Below are positions 7,216 to 15,390 of a stretch of DNA of 20,798 nucleotides, in pieces. Positions within the stretch are counted from its first letter, which is position 1. The number at the start of each line of letters is the position of its first letter. The notes under the pieces are model-generated. The model was given only the letters and a program-made list of their open reading frames with translations. It ran no database searches and was not told the origin of the DNA. Source of the stretch: Candidatus Subteraquimicrobium carltonvillense (lineage in GTDB: Bacteria > Actinomycetota > Aquicultoria > Subteraquimicrobiales > Subteraquimicrobiaceae); NCBI GenBank assembly GCA_002339355.1, contig DDKQ01000085.1, positions 8,550-29,347 on the forward strand. Direction: 5' to 3'. Position numbers and translations under genes: made by a program.

Positions 7216-7962
7216 CTATAAGGACGTCAGAACCAACGGACCAACCTTAGTGATGGCTACGGTGTGCTCAAAGTGAGCTGATAAGCTACGATCGCGAGTG
7301 ACGACTCCCCATTTATCAGGGAGTACTTCGACCTCGTGACCACCGGCGTTCACCATTGGCTCTAGGGCAAATACCATGCCTTCCTCAAGACGAGGACCCT
7401 TTCCGGGGTGACCATAATTTGGGATTTGCGGATCCTCATGCATTGATCGCCCAATGCCATGTCCCACAAATTCTCGCACCACTGAATAGCCTGCCTTTTC
7501 AGCAACGGTTTGAATAGCATGAGATATATCATAAAGGTGATTTCCCACAACGCACTGAGATATTCCCATTTGTAAAGCCTTCTTAGCTATCTCTATTAAT
7601 CTCGAAGCCTCTGAAGAAACCCTTCCCACGGGTAGGGTGATGGCCGCATCCCCATGAAAACCCCTATATTCTACGCCTATATCAATGCTTATGATATCTC
7701 CTTCCTTGAGCCTCCTACAACTGGGGATACCATGGACGACCCCTTCATTTATCGAAACACAAATTGCGGCGGGAAAACCTCGATATCCCTTAAAAGCCGG
7801 CTTTGCTCCCTTCTTCGTTATGAAGTCTTCGGCTATTTTATCCAGCTTAATGGTGCTTATTTCCGGCTTGACCGCCCTTTTTATCGCCTCCAGAGTTTGA
7901 GCCACAATGCGACCTGCTTCACGCATAATCTCGATTTCTTCTATGGATTTACGGATTATCAT
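7216..7962 (-). CDS. map: Methionine aminopeptidase type I
   Basis: Removes the N-terminal Met from nascent proteins in the cytoplasm. The 248-residue enzyme shows the five metal ligands of the pita-bread fold: Asp 94, Asp 105, His 168, Glu 201 and Glu 232. The substrate His 77 is in VVHGIPS. It has no N-terminal zinc-finger extension, so it is type Ia. I start it at ATG 7962 (MIIRKSIEEIEIMREAG), which matches the family. A TTG at 7983 would add seven residues. It follows adk by 24 nt, as in most Gram-positive spc operons. Confidence 0.96.
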   Translation of the reverse strand: MIIRKSIEEIEIMREAGRIVAQTLEAIKRAVKPEISTIKLDKIAEDFITKKGAKPAFKGYRGFPAAICVSINEGVVHGIPSCRRLKEGDIISIDIGVEYRGFHGDAAITLPVGRVSSEASRLIEIAKKALQMGISQCVVGNHLYDISHAIQTVAEKAGYSVVREFVGHGIGRSMHEDPQIPNYGHPGKGPRLEEGMVFALEPMVNAGGHEVEVLPDKWGVVTRDRSLSAHFEHTVAITKVGPLVLTSL

Positions 7963-7986
7963 CTTCTTCTTTGGAATAACCAAGTT

Positions 7987-8655
7987 TTACGGCTTTGGCA
8001 GGCGGGTCAAAGTTCTATCTATGAGGCTTGAGATATCCTCGAATACCTCACGGGCGGATTTTTTTCCTTTTACAGTTTGAAGTAATCCGGCCTTCCGATA
8101 ATACGAGAGCAAAGGCTCTGTTTGTCTTCGGTAAACCCGCAATCTATTCTCGATGGTATCCACCATATCATCGCTGCGCTGATGGAGTTTGCTTTCACAT
8201 GCATCACATATACCTTTTTTCTTGGGTGGGTCGTAAATTAAATGATATACTTTGCTACAACGCTGACATATACGTCTGAGGCTCAAACGACGAATTATCT
8301 CATCCTCCTCAACATCGATATTTAAAACCAAATCCAATCCCTTTTCCATTCCCTTAAGTACAGCCTTTAAGGCATCAGCCTGGACTGTTGTCCTGGGGAA
8401 ACCATCTAGAATGAATCCTCGTTCACAATCATCCTTTGATAAACGGTCTTTTATGATTTCAATGACTATTTCATCGGGCACCAGTTCGCCTCGATCCATA
8501 TACCTTTTTGCCTTCATGCCTGCGGGAGTTCCGTGACTAACTGCCTCCCGGAGTATATCTCCGGTTGAGATATGAGGGATACCATACCTTCCAGATATCA
8601 TAACCGCTTGCGTGCCCTTACCCGCGCCAGGCGGTCCCACTATCACGATATTCAT
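7987..8655 (-). CDS. adk: Adenylate kinase, zinc-LID form
   Basis: Catalyses ATP + AMP = 2 ADP. The 222-residue long-form enzyme has P-loop GPPGAGKGT (7-15), the AMP-binding segment STGDILREA, and FILDGFPRT. Its LID domain carries four cysteines (130, 133, 150 and 153) in CxxC...CxxC, the zinc-binding pattern of Gram-positive and thermophilic enzymes. ATG 8655 was chosen because AAGGGAG lies 3 nt upstream and MNIVIVGPPG is the usual start. A TTG at 8670 would add five residues. It follows secY after 36 nt. Confidence 0.97.
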   Translation of the reverse strand: MNIVIVGPPGAGKGTQAVMISGRYGIPHISTGDILREAVSHGTPAGMKAKRYMDRGELVPDEIVIEIIKDRLSKDDCERGFILDGFPRTTVQADALKAVLKGMEKGLDLVLNIDVEEDEIIRRLSLRRICQRCSKVYHLIYDPPKKKGICDACESKLHQRSDDMVDTIENRLRVYRRQTEPLLSYYRKAGLLQTVKGKKSAREVFEDISSLIDRTLTRLPKP

Positions 8656-8691
8656 AAGCTCCCTTTCCAAAGGAGTGAAAGTTCAATGCGG

Positions 8692-9939
8692 CTATTTCAG
8701 GAACCCTTCATAATGTCTCATGATGAGATGCGTTTCCACCTGCCGTACGGTCTCCAAAGCCACACCGACTATAATTAGGATGGAAATGCCTCCGAACTCC
8801 TTGAAAAATGGTATATTGAGTTGAGCCATGAAAATGGTGGGCAGAACGGCGATTAGAGCCAGGAAGAGAGAGCCGGGGAAAGTGATTCTGCTCAAGATTC
8901 GATCGAGATATGATGCCGTGGGTTTTCCAGGTCTTACACCCGGAATGAATCCTCCATACTTTTTGATGTTATCCGATATATCTATGGGATTAAAGATTAT
9001 GGCCGTATAAAAATAGGTGAAAAAGATGATGAATAAAGCAAACAAACTAAGATAAAAAGGAGAAGTGGGATTAAGGGTTTCGGCCAAAACTTTGAAAAAC
9101 TTACCAGGGAAAAATCTAGCTAAGGTTGCCGGAAAAAGCAGGACAGAAGCAGCAAAGATGATGGGGATAACCCCTGCGGAGTTAATCTTAAGGGGAATGT
9201 ATGTACTTTGTCCCCCGTAAATCCTTCTGCCCACGATCCTCTTCGCATACTGTACCGGAATCCTCCGCTGACCACTTTCCGTGAATATTATCGCAGCGAT
9301 CATGGCCAAAATTATGAACACCAACAGAATAATGAGTAAAGGATTCACTATTTGAAAGGTTTCAATCGAGGCTTGAGGAAAGCGCGAAATTATGCTGACG
9401 AAAATGAGTAACGACATGCCATTCCCAATGCCCTTTTGGGTTATTAGCTCTCCAAGCCACATGATGATGATAGCCCCCGTGGTTAAAGTTATGACTATTA
9501 GAAATTTGGTGAGTAAGGGAAAGACTATTTTCAACTGACCTTGGAAAAAGAAGGTCAAACCGATGGATTGAACGAGGCATAAAAATAGGGTTAGATATCG
9601 AGTCCATTGAGTTATCTTCCTTCGTCCAATTTCCCCTTCCTTTGCCCATTCTTCAACCTTGGGGATAACCACAGTCAAGAGTTCCATGATAATAGCCGCC
9701 GTGATGTAAGGCATTATTCCTAGAGCAAAAACAGCAAATTCCGAAAGTGCTCCCCCGGCAAAGAGATCCATAAAGCCCAATATGCCGCCTTGCTTGAACA
9801 ACTCCCTAATGACGCTAACATCCACACCTGGTACGGGTACATGGGCGCCAAATCGATAAATCGCCAAAATACCAAAGGTGAATAAGATACGTCTCCTTAA
9901 GTCAGGGACTTTAAAGGCATTTCTGATGGCTTCGATCAT
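8692..9939 (-). CDS. secY: Preprotein translocase subunit SecY
   Basis: Channel-forming subunit of the SecYEG translocon in the inner membrane. The 415-residue protein begins [20 protein letters not shown] and has about ten hydrophobic segments. Recognisable blocks include [13 protein letters not shown], the plug region [18 protein letters not shown] and the cytosolic loop [13 protein letters not shown]. The late motif [20 protein letters not shown] follows. Its ATG overlaps the rplO stop by 4 nt (ATGA), suggesting translational coupling. It precedes adk and map, so export, nucleotide balance and N-terminal processing are co-expressed with ribosome synthesis. Confidence 0.98.
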   Translation of the reverse strand: MIEAIRNAFKVPDLRRRILFTFGILAIYRFGAHVPVPGVDVSVIRELFKQGGILGFMDLFAGGALSEFAVFALGIMPYITAAIIMELLTVVIPKVEEWAKEGEIGRRKITQWTRYLTLFLCLVQSIGLTFFFQGQLKIVFPLLTKFLIVITLTTGAIIIMWLGELITQKGIGNGMSLLIFVSIISRFPQASIETFQIVNPLLIILLVFIILAMIAAIIFTESGQRRIPVQYAKRIVGRRIYGGQSTYIPLKINSAGVIPIIFAASVLLFPATLARFFPGKFFKVLAETLNPTSPFYLSLFALFIIFFTYFYTAIIFNPIDISDNIKKYGGFIPGVRPGKPTASYLDRILSRITFPGSLFLALIAVLPTIFMAQLNIPFFKEFGGISILIIVGVALETVRQVETHLIMRHYEGFLK

Positions 9940-10382
9940 TGAACAACCTCCGCTTTTCCTCCCGCTTCCTCTATCTTCTTAACCGCCGTTTTGCTGAAGG
10001 AATGAGCGCGAACCGTAAGGGCTTTAGAGAGTTTTCCTTCACCCAATATTTTCACGGGTAAATTCCTTTTTTTGATCAATCCCCTCTCAAGCAATGCTTT
10101 GAGATCAATGACGGATTTATCCTCAAATACGTTAAGGTTTTCCACATTAACGATAGCATATTCCCGCTTGAAGAGATTCTTAAATCCCGGTAGCTTGGGT
10201 AGCCTTAAGTGTAAGGGATTTTGGCCTCCCTCAAAACCGGGTCTTATACTTCCTCCCGAGCGAGCTTTTTGACCCTTAGTCCCTCTCCCAGAGGTCTTTC
10301 CGTAACCCGATCCACGTCCTCGCCCTACTCTCTTTCTGCTCTTTATGGATCCTTCCGCAGGTCTAAGTTCATGTAGTTTCAT
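9936..10382 (-). CDS. rplO: 50S ribosomal protein L15
   Basis: Late-assembling large-subunit protein. The 148-residue product has the glycine/arginine-rich extended N-terminus ([20 protein letters not shown], residues 15-34) that threads into 23S rRNA, and the globular C-terminus typical of the family. It normally follows rpmD closely. Here a 393-nt repeat-filled spacer separates the two, the longest gap in the ribosomal part of the window. Confidence 0.97.
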   Translation of the reverse strand: MKLHELRPAEGSIKSRKRVGRGRGSGYGKTSGRGTKGQKARSGGSIRPGFEGGQNPLHLRLPKLPGFKNLFKREYAIVNVENLNVFEDKSVIDLKALLERGLIKKRNLPVKILGEGKLSKALTVRAHSFSKTAVKKIEEAGGKAEVVQ

Positions 10383-10456
10383 TTATAAATCCTCCAAGTA
10401 TCCCGACTCCCACCGCTCGTCCCTATTAATCGCAAGCTTTGGTTACACCCTTACAT

Positions 10457-10498
10457 GGTTCACCTTTCACGGTTCACAGTAATTGGTTCACGGTAATT
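10457..10498. repeat. Six-unit heptamer array, GGTTCAC family
   Basis: Units start exactly every 7 nt at 10457, 10464, 10471, 10478, 10485 and 10492. They read GGTTCAC, CTTTCAC, GGTTCAC, AGTAATT, GGTTCAC and GGTAATT. The sequence is the extended relative of the arrays at 955 and 11500. Confidence 0.88.
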
Positions 10499-10540
10499 AT
10501 ATCTAGAATGTGCCCTAGACATAATTCCAGAAAGTTGGTT

Positions 10541-10684
10541 CGCAAATCCTAAATTCGAAATCCTAAATCCTAAACAAATCCAAAATCCAAATTTTTGAAC
10601 CTTTGGATTCCTTCGACTTTGCTCAGGACATGTTTGGTCATTTAATATTGTTTAGAATTTGGTGCTTTGTGCTTAGAATTTAAA
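10541..10684 (-). repeat. Diverged inverted copy of the 180-nt spacer element
   Basis: Read on the minus strand it shares AAATTCTAAGCAC, then CTAAACAATAT, then AAATGACCAAA with the elements at 13058 and 18470. It ends like them with TTTGTTTAG and ATTTAGGATTTGC-type words. The plus-strand left arm (10544-10592) is a heptamer array with three AAATCCT units. Confidence 0.7.
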
Positions 10685-10775
10685 ATATTCCTTTGCTTAA
10701 GAACTGTTTGGCAAAAGGAGCTTCATCTGCCGTAGGCGATTTATGTCTAGCCTATATCTAGAATATGACTGGGGG

Positions 10776-10958
10776 CTAGTTTATTTTCTCTACCTCTACT
10801 AGATGGCTAACTTTTCTTATCATGCCTCTTATCTCGGGCTTGTCCTCGTGTTCCACACTGTGGCGGATTCGCTTTAAGCCAAGCGCTTTTATCGTTAGCC
10901 TCTGGTGTTTCGATCTTCCGACCAAACTTTTCACCTGAGTGATTCTAAGCTTTGGCAC
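10776..10958 (-). CDS. rpmD: 50S ribosomal protein L30
   Basis: Small large-subunit protein. It has 60 residues, [20 protein letters not shown] onward, with the family's [16 protein letters not shown] block. The start is a GTG at 10958 with GGAGG 6 nt upstream, 14 nt inside the end of rpsE. An in-frame upstream start at 11012 would add 18 unrelated residues and overlap rpsE more, so I rejected it. The length is exactly the bacterial norm. Confidence 0.96.
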   Translation of the reverse strand: MPKLRITQVKSLVGRSKHQRLTIKALGLKRIRHSVEHEDKPEIRGMIRKVSHLVEVEKIN

Positions 10959-11472
10959 CTTTAGCCTCCGACCGCAATATGGCACCCACCGATTTACCTC
11001 GGAGTTTGGCAACTTCTTCGGGTCTTTTTAAACCCTTTAGACCTTCCGCAGCTGCTTTCACCGTATTAATGGGATTACTGGAACCTAAGGATTTTGTTAA
11101 AACATCCTTTACTCCTGCTAAATCGAGTAGCGCTCTTACCGGACCCCCGGCAATGATTCCAGTTCCCTCCGACGCCGGTTTCAAAAGTACCTTCCCAGCT
11201 CCAAAATATCCTATGACTTCATGGGGTATGGTATTACCCACGAGAGGAACCTCAAATAAGTTTTTCTTTGCATTTTGAATGGCCTTAGAGATGGCCATGG
11301 GGACTTCGCTTGCCTTACCCAAACCTACACCCACATGTCCCTGTCCATCACCCACTACGACCAAGGCGCTTAAATTGAATCTACGACCTCCCTTAACTAC
11401 CTTGGCCACACGGTTGATGAAGACCACCTTTTCTTTTAACTCCAATTGATCCGGATCAATTTTTTGGACCAC
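10945..11472 (-). CDS. rpsE: 30S ribosomal protein S5
   Basis: Small-subunit protein important for decoding accuracy, at the mRNA entry site with S3 and S4. The 175-residue product has the double-stranded RNA-binding-type N-terminal domain ([20 protein letters not shown] and [18 protein letters not shown]), then the C-terminal domain with [20 protein letters not shown]. It initiates at GTG 11472 with GGGGGTAGAGA upstream. Its 3' end overlaps rpmD by 14 nt. Confidence 0.97.
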   Translation of the reverse strand: MVQKIDPDQLELKEKVVFINRVAKVVKGGRRFNLSALVVVGDGQGHVGVGLGKASEVPMAISKAIQNAKKNLFEVPLVGNTIPHEVIGYFGAGKVLLKPASEGTGIIAGGPVRALLDLAGVKDVLTKSLGSSNPINTVKAAAEGLKGLKRPEEVAKLRGKSVGAILRSEAKGAKA

Positions 11473-11499
11473 TCTCTACCCCCGTTCGTTGCTCTTAAA

Positions 11500-11527
11500 T
11501 GGTCACCGTTCACGGTTCACGGTAATT
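11500..11527. repeat. Heptamer-phased array, GGTTCAC family
   Basis: Units TGGTCAC, CGTTCAC, GGTTCAC and GGTAATT lie between rplR and rpsE. From 11507 to 11543 the sequence nearly repeats 962-998, including the non-heptamer tail GAGATTAAGCT, showing the array and its flank were copied together. Confidence 0.85.
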
Positions 11528-11548
11528 GTATCGAGATTAAGCTGAGGC

Positions 11549-11914
11549 TTAAAATTTGAGCCCCGCTTCGCGTGCTGCCTCTGCCAAGGCCTTCACCCTT
11601 CCATGATAAAGGTATCCTCCACGATCGAAAACCACCCCGCGTATTCCCTTGGCTAAGGCTCGCTCTGCTATCAGATTCCCTACCAGCTTAGCAGCTTCCT
11701 TATTTCCACCACGCGATATTCCTTCCCTAATCTCGGGGTCAAATGTTGAAGCACTCACCAGAGTTATCCCCCGAATATCATCTATAATCTGCGCATAAAT
11801 GTTCTTATTACTGCGATAAACGGAAAGTCTTGGTCGCTCGCTTGTGCCAAATATTTTCTTCCGTATCCTTTTATGCCTCATTATCCTGGCTAAAACTTTT
11901 TGAGCAGTCTCCAT
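11549..11914 (-). CDS. rplR: 50S ribosomal protein L18
   Basis: 5S rRNA-binding protein of the central protuberance. The 121-residue length is normal. It has the basic N-terminus with [20 protein letters not shown], then IYAQIIDD and the C-terminal block [20 protein letters not shown]. The ATG at 11914 is preceded by GGGGGG. It lies between rplF and rpsE as in all standard spc operons. Confidence 0.97.
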   Translation of the reverse strand: METAQKVLARIMRHKRIRKKIFGTSERPRLSVYRSNKNIYAQIIDDIRGITLVSASTFDPEIREGISRGGNKEAAKLVGNLIAERALAKGIRGVVFDRGGYLYHGRVKALAEAAREAGLKF

Positions 11915-11933
11915 AATCCCCCCACTTTACGTT

Positions 11934-12002
11934 GTTAGTTGTTAGTTGTTCGTTGTTCGCAATTTTTACTAACACCTAACCTGCCAACAACAAATAAACT
12001 GA
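11934..12002. repeat. Heptamer-phased inverted repeat, GTTAGTT family
   Basis: The left arm has GTTAGTT, GTTAGTT, GTTCGTT and GTTCGCA from 11934 to 11961. The right arm, from 11968, has ACTAACA, CCTAACC, TGCCAAC and AACAAAT, complementary in kind to the left. It fills the rplR-rplF spacer and ends 2 nt from the rplF stop codon. Confidence 0.82.
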
Positions 12003-12004
12003 TT

Positions 12005-12538
12005 TTATTTGGCTGTTTTACCAACTTTCCTTCGAACGTGTTCACCTAGGTATCTGATCCCTTTCCCCTTGTATGGCTCGGGCTTACGGATAGCTCTTAT
12101 TTGAGCAGCTACTTCACCAACCATCTCCTTATCGGCTCCCTTAACCACGATCCTCGTTGGATGGGGAACCTCTATCTGAATACCTTCCGGTCTATGAAAG
12201 ATTACTGGGTGGGAGAAACCAACCTGGAGTTCCAGGTGATCTCCCTTTCTAATAGCACGATAGCCCACGCCCTCTATCTCGAGGATCTTCTCAAATCCTG
12301 AGCTTACCCCGGTTATCATGTTAGCAATTAAAGTTCTGGTTAAACCGTGGAGAGATTTATGCAACCTGTTATCGGATGGTCTCTCGACCAGTATCTTATC
12401 CTCCTCCTTTTTTATCGTCAGAGCACAGAAAGTTTTGCTAAGTTCCCCCTTGGGACCTTTTACCCTAACCGTGGAACCCTCGATTTGAACTTCCACACTC
12501 TCTGGTATTATGATGGGTTTCTTCCCAACCCTCGACAT
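12005..12538 (-). CDS. rplF: 50S ribosomal protein L6
   Basis: Large-subunit protein near the sarcin-ricin loop, needed for factor binding. The 177-residue product has two related domains. It starts [20 protein letters not shown] and has the C-terminal signature blocks [20 protein letters not shown] and [21 protein letters not shown] 12538 was chosen because GGAGGGTGAA precedes it and MSRVGKKPI is canonical. Upstream in-frame starts to 12553 would add five residues. Confidence 0.97.
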   Translation of the reverse strand: MSRVGKKPIIIPESVEVQIEGSTVRVKGPKGELSKTFCALTIKKEEDKILVERPSDNRLHKSLHGLTRTLIANMITGVSSGFEKILEIEGVGYRAIRKGDHLELQVGFSHPVIFHRPEGIQIEVPHPTRIVVKGADKEMVGEVAAQIRAIRKPEPYKGKGIRYLGEHVRRKVGKTAK

Positions 12539-12555
12539 TTCACCCTCCATCAATT

Positions 12556-12638
12556 CAGTCGATAATCCATGATCGATGGTCGATAGTATTATTTCTTATT
12601 TTTAACTCGCCTATCAGCTATTAGCTATGGGCTGCTTT
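12556..12638. repeat. Heptamer-phased array, GTCGATA family
   Basis: The left part has CAGTCGA, TAATCCA, TGATCGA, TGGTCGA and TAGTATT (12556-12590). The right part has CTATCAG, CTATTAG, CTATGGG and CTGCTTT (12611-12638). It touches the rpsH stop codon at 12639. It is a sibling of the array at 20325-20395. Confidence 0.82.
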
Positions 12639-13037
12639 CTACCAAACATAACAGATGACCTCTCCGCCCACTCCTTCTTTCTTAGCCCGTTTATCGGTCA
12701 TAAGTCCTTTAGAAGTGGAGATAATGGCAATCCCCAACCCTCCGAGTACCCTTGGAATCTCATCTTTTTTAGCGTAAACCCTCAAACCGGGCTTGCTTAT
12801 CCTCTTAATTCCGGTGATTGGTCGCTCTCGATTGGGACCATAATGCATTTTTATGCGAAGAACATTGTGGCTATTGTCCTTTGCAACTTCATAGTCTTTT
12901 ATATAACCCTCTTTTTTGAGTATCTTCGCGATTTCGATCTTCACTTTTGAGGCGGGCATTTCCACAACGTCATAATAAGCGACATTTGCATTTCGAATCC
13001 TGGTCAGCATATCAGCGATGGGATCAGCCATCACCAT
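12639..13037 (-). CDS. rpsH: 30S ribosomal protein S8
   Basis: Primary 16S rRNA-binding protein of the platform. In enteric bacteria it also represses the spc operon. The 132-residue product has [15 protein letters not shown] near its start, then the C-terminal RNA-binding block with [21 protein letters not shown] chose ATG 13037 because GGGGGT lies 7 nt upstream. The canonical Met-Ala-Asp start would be ATG 13031, two codons later and 13 nt from that site. A TTG at 13052 is also possible but less likely. Confidence 0.96.
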   Translation of the reverse strand: MVMADPIADMLTRIRNANVAYYDVVEMPASKVKIEIAKILKKEGYIKDYEVAKDNSHNVLRIKMHYGPNRERPITGIKRISKPGLRVYAKKDEIPRVLGGLGIAIISTSKGLMTDKRAKKEGVGGEVICYVW

Positions 13038-13057
13038 ATCAAATACCCCCAATCGTC

Positions 13058-13238
13058 CTAAACAGGATTAAATCCTAAATTCTAAGCACGAAATCCTAAA
13101 CAATATCTAAATCCCAAGGACCCAAAAAACTTATTTTACCTTTTTTACTATGGAATCGAAGATTTTCACTGTTTTGAGTTTTTAACTTCGGTCATTTGAA
13201 TTTGTTTAGGGTTTAGAAATTGGTATTTAGAATTTGCC
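13058..13238. repeat. 180-nt spacer element, copy A
   Basis: Nearly identical, in the same orientation, to 18470-18649. Its two ends are imperfect inverted repeats (AAATTCTAA near 13076 against TTTAGAATTT near 13226) built of AAATCCT-like heptamers. The middle, from about 13125 to 13190, is not heptameric. It has no open frame and lies between rpsN and rpsH. It reads like a miniature, non-coding, dispersed element. Confidence 0.85.
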
Positions 13239-13256
13239 TACATTATTAGCAAAAAA

Positions 13257-13312
13257 ACCAACTAACAAACCAACCAGAAGAACTGTGAACCAACTTACTG
13301 GTTTACCAACTA
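13257..13312. repeat. Heptamer-phased array running into the rpsN 3' end
   Basis: Eight 7-nt steps rich in CCAAC/AACAAAC words, starting ACCAACT (13257), AACAAAC (13264) and CAACCAG (13271). The rpsN stop codon (13303-13305) lies inside it. Confidence 0.65.
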
Positions 13313-13488
13313 GCTTTGATGAGCCCGGGGACCTCCCCCTTGTGAGCGAGTTCTCTCAAGCAAATTCTGCAAAGTCCGAACTTCCTAAGATAGCCACGGG
13401 ATCTACCGCATCTAACACACCTGTTATATTCCCGAACTTTGTATTTTTGCTTCTTGCGCTGTTTAATTACAAGTGCTTTACGGGCCAA
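13303..13488 (-). CDS. rpsN: 30S ribosomal protein S14, zinc-binding (type Z)
   Basis: Small-subunit head protein. The 61-residue form carries the zinc ligands Cys 24, 27, 40 and 43 ([12 protein letters not shown] and [11 protein letters not shown]), the type typical of Gram-positive and thermophilic bacteria, and ends with the canonical GLIKASW. It initiates at TTG 13488, with GGAGG 5 nt upstream. It lies between rplE and rpsH as in standard spc operons. Confidence 0.97.
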   Translation of the reverse strand: MARKALVIKQRKKQKYKVREYNRCVRCGRSRGYLRKFGLCRICLRELAHKGEVPGLIKASW

Positions 13489-13506
13489 TTTTTCCTCCCA
13501 AATAAC

Positions 13507-14124
13507 CTATTTCTCTCTAAAAGGTAGACCAAAGTGTTTGAGCAGAGCATATGCCAATTCATCATCCCCGGCCGTGGTTACAAGAGTGATATCCATTCCT
13601 TGAATCCTAGTAACTTTATCGTAATCGACTTCTGGAAAGATCAACTGCTCATCAACGCCGAAAGTATAATTACCCCTTCCATCAAAGGATCGTCGATTGA
13701 GCCCACGAAAATCTCTGATACGGGGCAAAGCTGTGGTCAAAAGTCGATCCAAAAAATCATACATCTTATTGCCACGAAGAGTAACTTTACAGCCAACGGG
13801 AACCCCCTTGCGAATCTTAAAGCCAGCGATGGATTTCTTGGCACGCGTAATCATCGGTTTCTGCCCGGTTATGGTTACGAGATCCTTCGCTGCAGCCTCA
13901 ATAGCTTTTGAATCCTTCGCACCCTCCCCCACACCCATGTTAATGATGATTTTCTCCAAGCGAGGGACCTGCATGGGATTGGAAAAATTAAATTCCTTCA
14001 TCAAGACACTCACGATTTCTTCCTTATACTTCCGCTTGAGCTTAGGGATTTGCTCCCCGCTTATTTTCTCAGCAGCTTCCCTTTTCTCTCTTTTTACCTT
14101 CTCTTTCGTCTTTGCCTTCGCCAT
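13507..14124 (-). CDS. rplE: 50S ribosomal protein L5 with basic N-terminal extension
   Basis: 5S rRNA-binding protein that contacts P-site tRNA. The 205-residue product is about 25 residues longer than the usual 179-180. Residues 1-26 ([20 protein letters not shown] and on) are a lysine/glutamate-rich extension. The normal protein begins near [19 protein letters not shown], followed by [40 protein letters not shown] and [16 protein letters not shown]. The ATG at 14124 follows GGGGAG at good spacing, so the extension is likely real. Confidence 0.96.
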   Translation of the reverse strand: MAKAKTKEKVKREKREAAEKISGEQIPKLKRKYKEEIVSVLMKEFNFSNPMQVPRLEKIIINMGVGEGAKDSKAIEAAAKDLVTITGQKPMITRAKKSIAGFKIRKGVPVGCKVTLRGNKMYDFLDRLLTTALPRIRDFRGLNRRSFDGRGNYTFGVDEQLIFPEVDYDKVTRIQGMDITLVTTAGDDELAYALLKHFGLPFREK

Positions 14125-14146
14125 TTTTACTCCCCACTATATTCAC

Positions 14147-14223
14147 CCATTAGCTGATTAGCTAGTTTGCTGGTTGGCTAGAAAAATTAAACAAGCAAAC
14201 CAACAAACAGGTGAATGGTGAAC
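14147..14223. repeat. Eleven-step heptamer array with hairpin
   Basis: 7-nt steps from CCATTAG (14147) to GGTGAAC (14217) fill the rplX-rplE spacer. The block 14165-14202 matches 17189-17226 with one difference in 38 nt. GTTTGCTGGTTGGCT (from 14165) pairs with AGCAAACCAACAAAC (from 14194), 15 bp with two mismatches, so the spacer can form a stem-loop. Confidence 0.88.
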
Positions 14224-14228
14224 TAAAC

Positions 14229-14555
14229 CTAAACTTTATCTATATCTTGTCCGCACTTCTTGCAAATTCTAACCCTTTTACCTTCTGAGATTTCTCTTTT
14301 GCCAATGCGAGTGGGTTGACCACAATTGGGACATATTAGTTGAACATTAGAAACGTGAATTGCACTCTCTTTCTCAATGATCCCTCCTTGAGGGTTTCTC
14401 TGCGTGGGACGGGTATGCCTTTTAACCACGTTCACACCTTCCACGATAACCCGCTCTCTCTTGGGTAAAGCGACGAGTACCTTTCCCTTTTTCCCCTTAT
14501 CTTTGCCCGCTATCACCAACACCTTATCGCCTTTTCTTGCTTTTAACCTAACCAT
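14229..14555 (-). CDS. rplX: 50S ribosomal protein L24
   Basis: Assembly-initiating large-subunit protein near the tunnel exit. The 108-residue product starts with the KOW motif ([19 protein letters not shown], residues 8-26) and has [20 protein letters not shown]. Its C-terminal half carries two CxxC pairs (Cys 75/78 and 98/101) that could bind zinc. GAGGAG lies upstream of ATG 14555. It follows rplN after 20 nt. Confidence 0.97.
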   Translation of the reverse strand: MVRLKARKGDKVLVIAGKDKGKKGKVLVALPKRERVIVEGVNVVKRHTRPTQRNPQGGIIEKESAIHVSNVQLICPNCGQPTRIGKREISEGKRVRICKKCGQDIDKV

Positions 14556-14575
14556 CTTCTCTCCTCGTTCACCGA

Positions 14576-14941
14576 TTAAAGGACTTCGGGAGCTAAAGAG
14601 ATAATCTTCATGAAGTTTTTGTCCCTCAACTCTCGAGCCACTGGTCCAAAAATTCTTGTACCCCGAGGATTTTTGAGTTCATTTATGAGCACCACCGCAT
14701 TATCATCAAATTTGACATAAGAACCGTCGGGGCGTCTGGTCTCCTTTCTGGTCCGGACCACCACAGCTTGTACGATTTCACCTTTCTTCACGGCTCCCCC
14801 GGGAATTGCATCCTTTACACTTCCCACTATGATATCTCCAACCCGGGCATATCTTCGGGCTGATCCAAGGACCCTAATGCACTGTATTTCTTTGGCTCCG
14901 GTATTATCCGCGACCTTGACCTTTGTTTCCTGCTGAATCAT
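14576..14941 (-). CDS. rplN: 50S ribosomal protein L14
   Basis: Large-subunit protein at the intersubunit interface. The 121-residue product starts [20 protein letters not shown] and has the hallmark blocks [20 protein letters not shown] and [13 protein letters not shown] chose ATG 14941, which has AGGGAG 5 nt upstream and gives the family's normal start. The frame stays open to 14974, but those 11 extra residues come from the repeat-containing spacer. Confidence 0.97.
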   Translation of the reverse strand: MIQQETKVKVADNTGAKEIQCIRVLGSARRYARVGDIIVGSVKDAIPGGAVKKGEIVQAVVVRTRKETRRPDGSYVKFDDNAVVLINELKNPRGTRIFGPVARELRDKNFMKIISLAPEVL

Positions 14942-15025
14942 CCTAACTCCCTCGCCGCAGGTCACCCGTCGCATGTTACAGATTTAATTTTTCTTAAGGA
15001 TCGGCGACTTGCATCCTGCGACAGA
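14942..15025. repeat. rplN-rpsQ spacer with GTCGCA-type inverted repeat
   Basis: GTCGCA (14968-14973) and TGCGAC (15017-15022) are inverted copies. The right arm reads, on the minus strand, TGTCGCA, GGATGCA and AGTCGCC in 7-nt steps. The same stem words occur at 6679-6702. The right arm ends 3 nt from the rpsQ stop codon. Confidence 0.55.
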
Positions 15026-15283
15026 TTACTTGGCTTTCTCCAAAATGGAAACCACACGCCACCTTTTTCCCTTGCTTAAGGGTCGGATTTCCATTATTTT
15101 CACAACATCTCCCACACGACACTCGTTGTTTTCATCGTGAGCTTTGAATTTAGTCGTTCGTCTCATGATCTTTTTATATAGTGGATGCCGCACAATGGAT
15201 TCGACGGCGACAACAATGGTCTTATCCATCTTATCACTTACAACCTTCCCGACTCTCACCTTTCTCCTGCCTCGATTTTCCAT
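15026..15283 (-). CDS. rpsQ: 30S ribosomal protein S17
   Basis: Primary 16S rRNA-binding OB-fold protein of the small-subunit body. The 85-residue product starts [20 protein letters not shown]. It contains the family signature [27 protein letters not shown] and [23 protein letters not shown] 15283 was chosen because GGAGG lies 5 nt upstream. A TTG at 15295 lies within that ribosome-binding site and is unlikely. Confidence 0.97.
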   Translation of the reverse strand: MENRGRRKVRVGKVVSDKMDKTIVVAVESIVRHPLYKKIMRRTTKFKAHDENNECRVGDVVKIMEIRPLSKGKRWRVVSILEKAK

Positions 15284-15315
15284 GGTTACCTCCAAAATCC
15301 GTCAATAGCAAGCCC

Positions 15316-15390
15316 ATGGTCAATTAATCCATGATCCATAGTTGGCGTTTTTAATAATCGACTATGAGCTATCGACCATCGACTGATTTG
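15316..15390. repeat. Heptamer-phased array, GTCGATA family, extending into rpmC
   Basis: The left part has ATGGTCA, ATTAATC, CATGATC and CATAGTT (15316-15343). The right part has AATCGAC, TATGAGC, TATCGAC, CATCGAC and TGATTTG (15356-15390). The right part continues across the rpmC stop codon (15362-15364) into its last sense codons. It is an inverted relative of the arrays at 12556 and 20325. Confidence 0.8.

Larger units (their letters stand above)
10383..10775. other. 393-nt repeat-filled spacer between rpmD and rplO
   Basis: No gene is visible. It holds a six-unit GGTTCAC-type array (10457-10498), an inverted, diverged copy of the 180-nt spacer element (about 10541-10684), and two copies of the word TATCTAGAAT (near 10500 and 10756). 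A CTTCGACTTTGCTCAGGAC segment near 10609-10627 is embedded in the element. Such a long gap between rpmD and rplO is unusual and may represent repeat insertion. Confidence 0.75.

Noticed and set aside
13697..14161. 154-codon plus-strand open frame
   Set aside because: It lies antisense over rplE, which is a clear L5 gene. It is a shadow frame without recognisable product or plausible initiation context.
14147..14223. Possible CRISPR-like array
   Set aside because: Units are 7 nt, degenerate and contiguous, with no spacers of constant length. No cas gene is in the window.
14942..14974. Longer rplN start adding 11 residues
   Set aside because: The extra codons lie in repeat-containing spacer. 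ATG 14941 gives the normal L14 length and has a ribosome-binding site.
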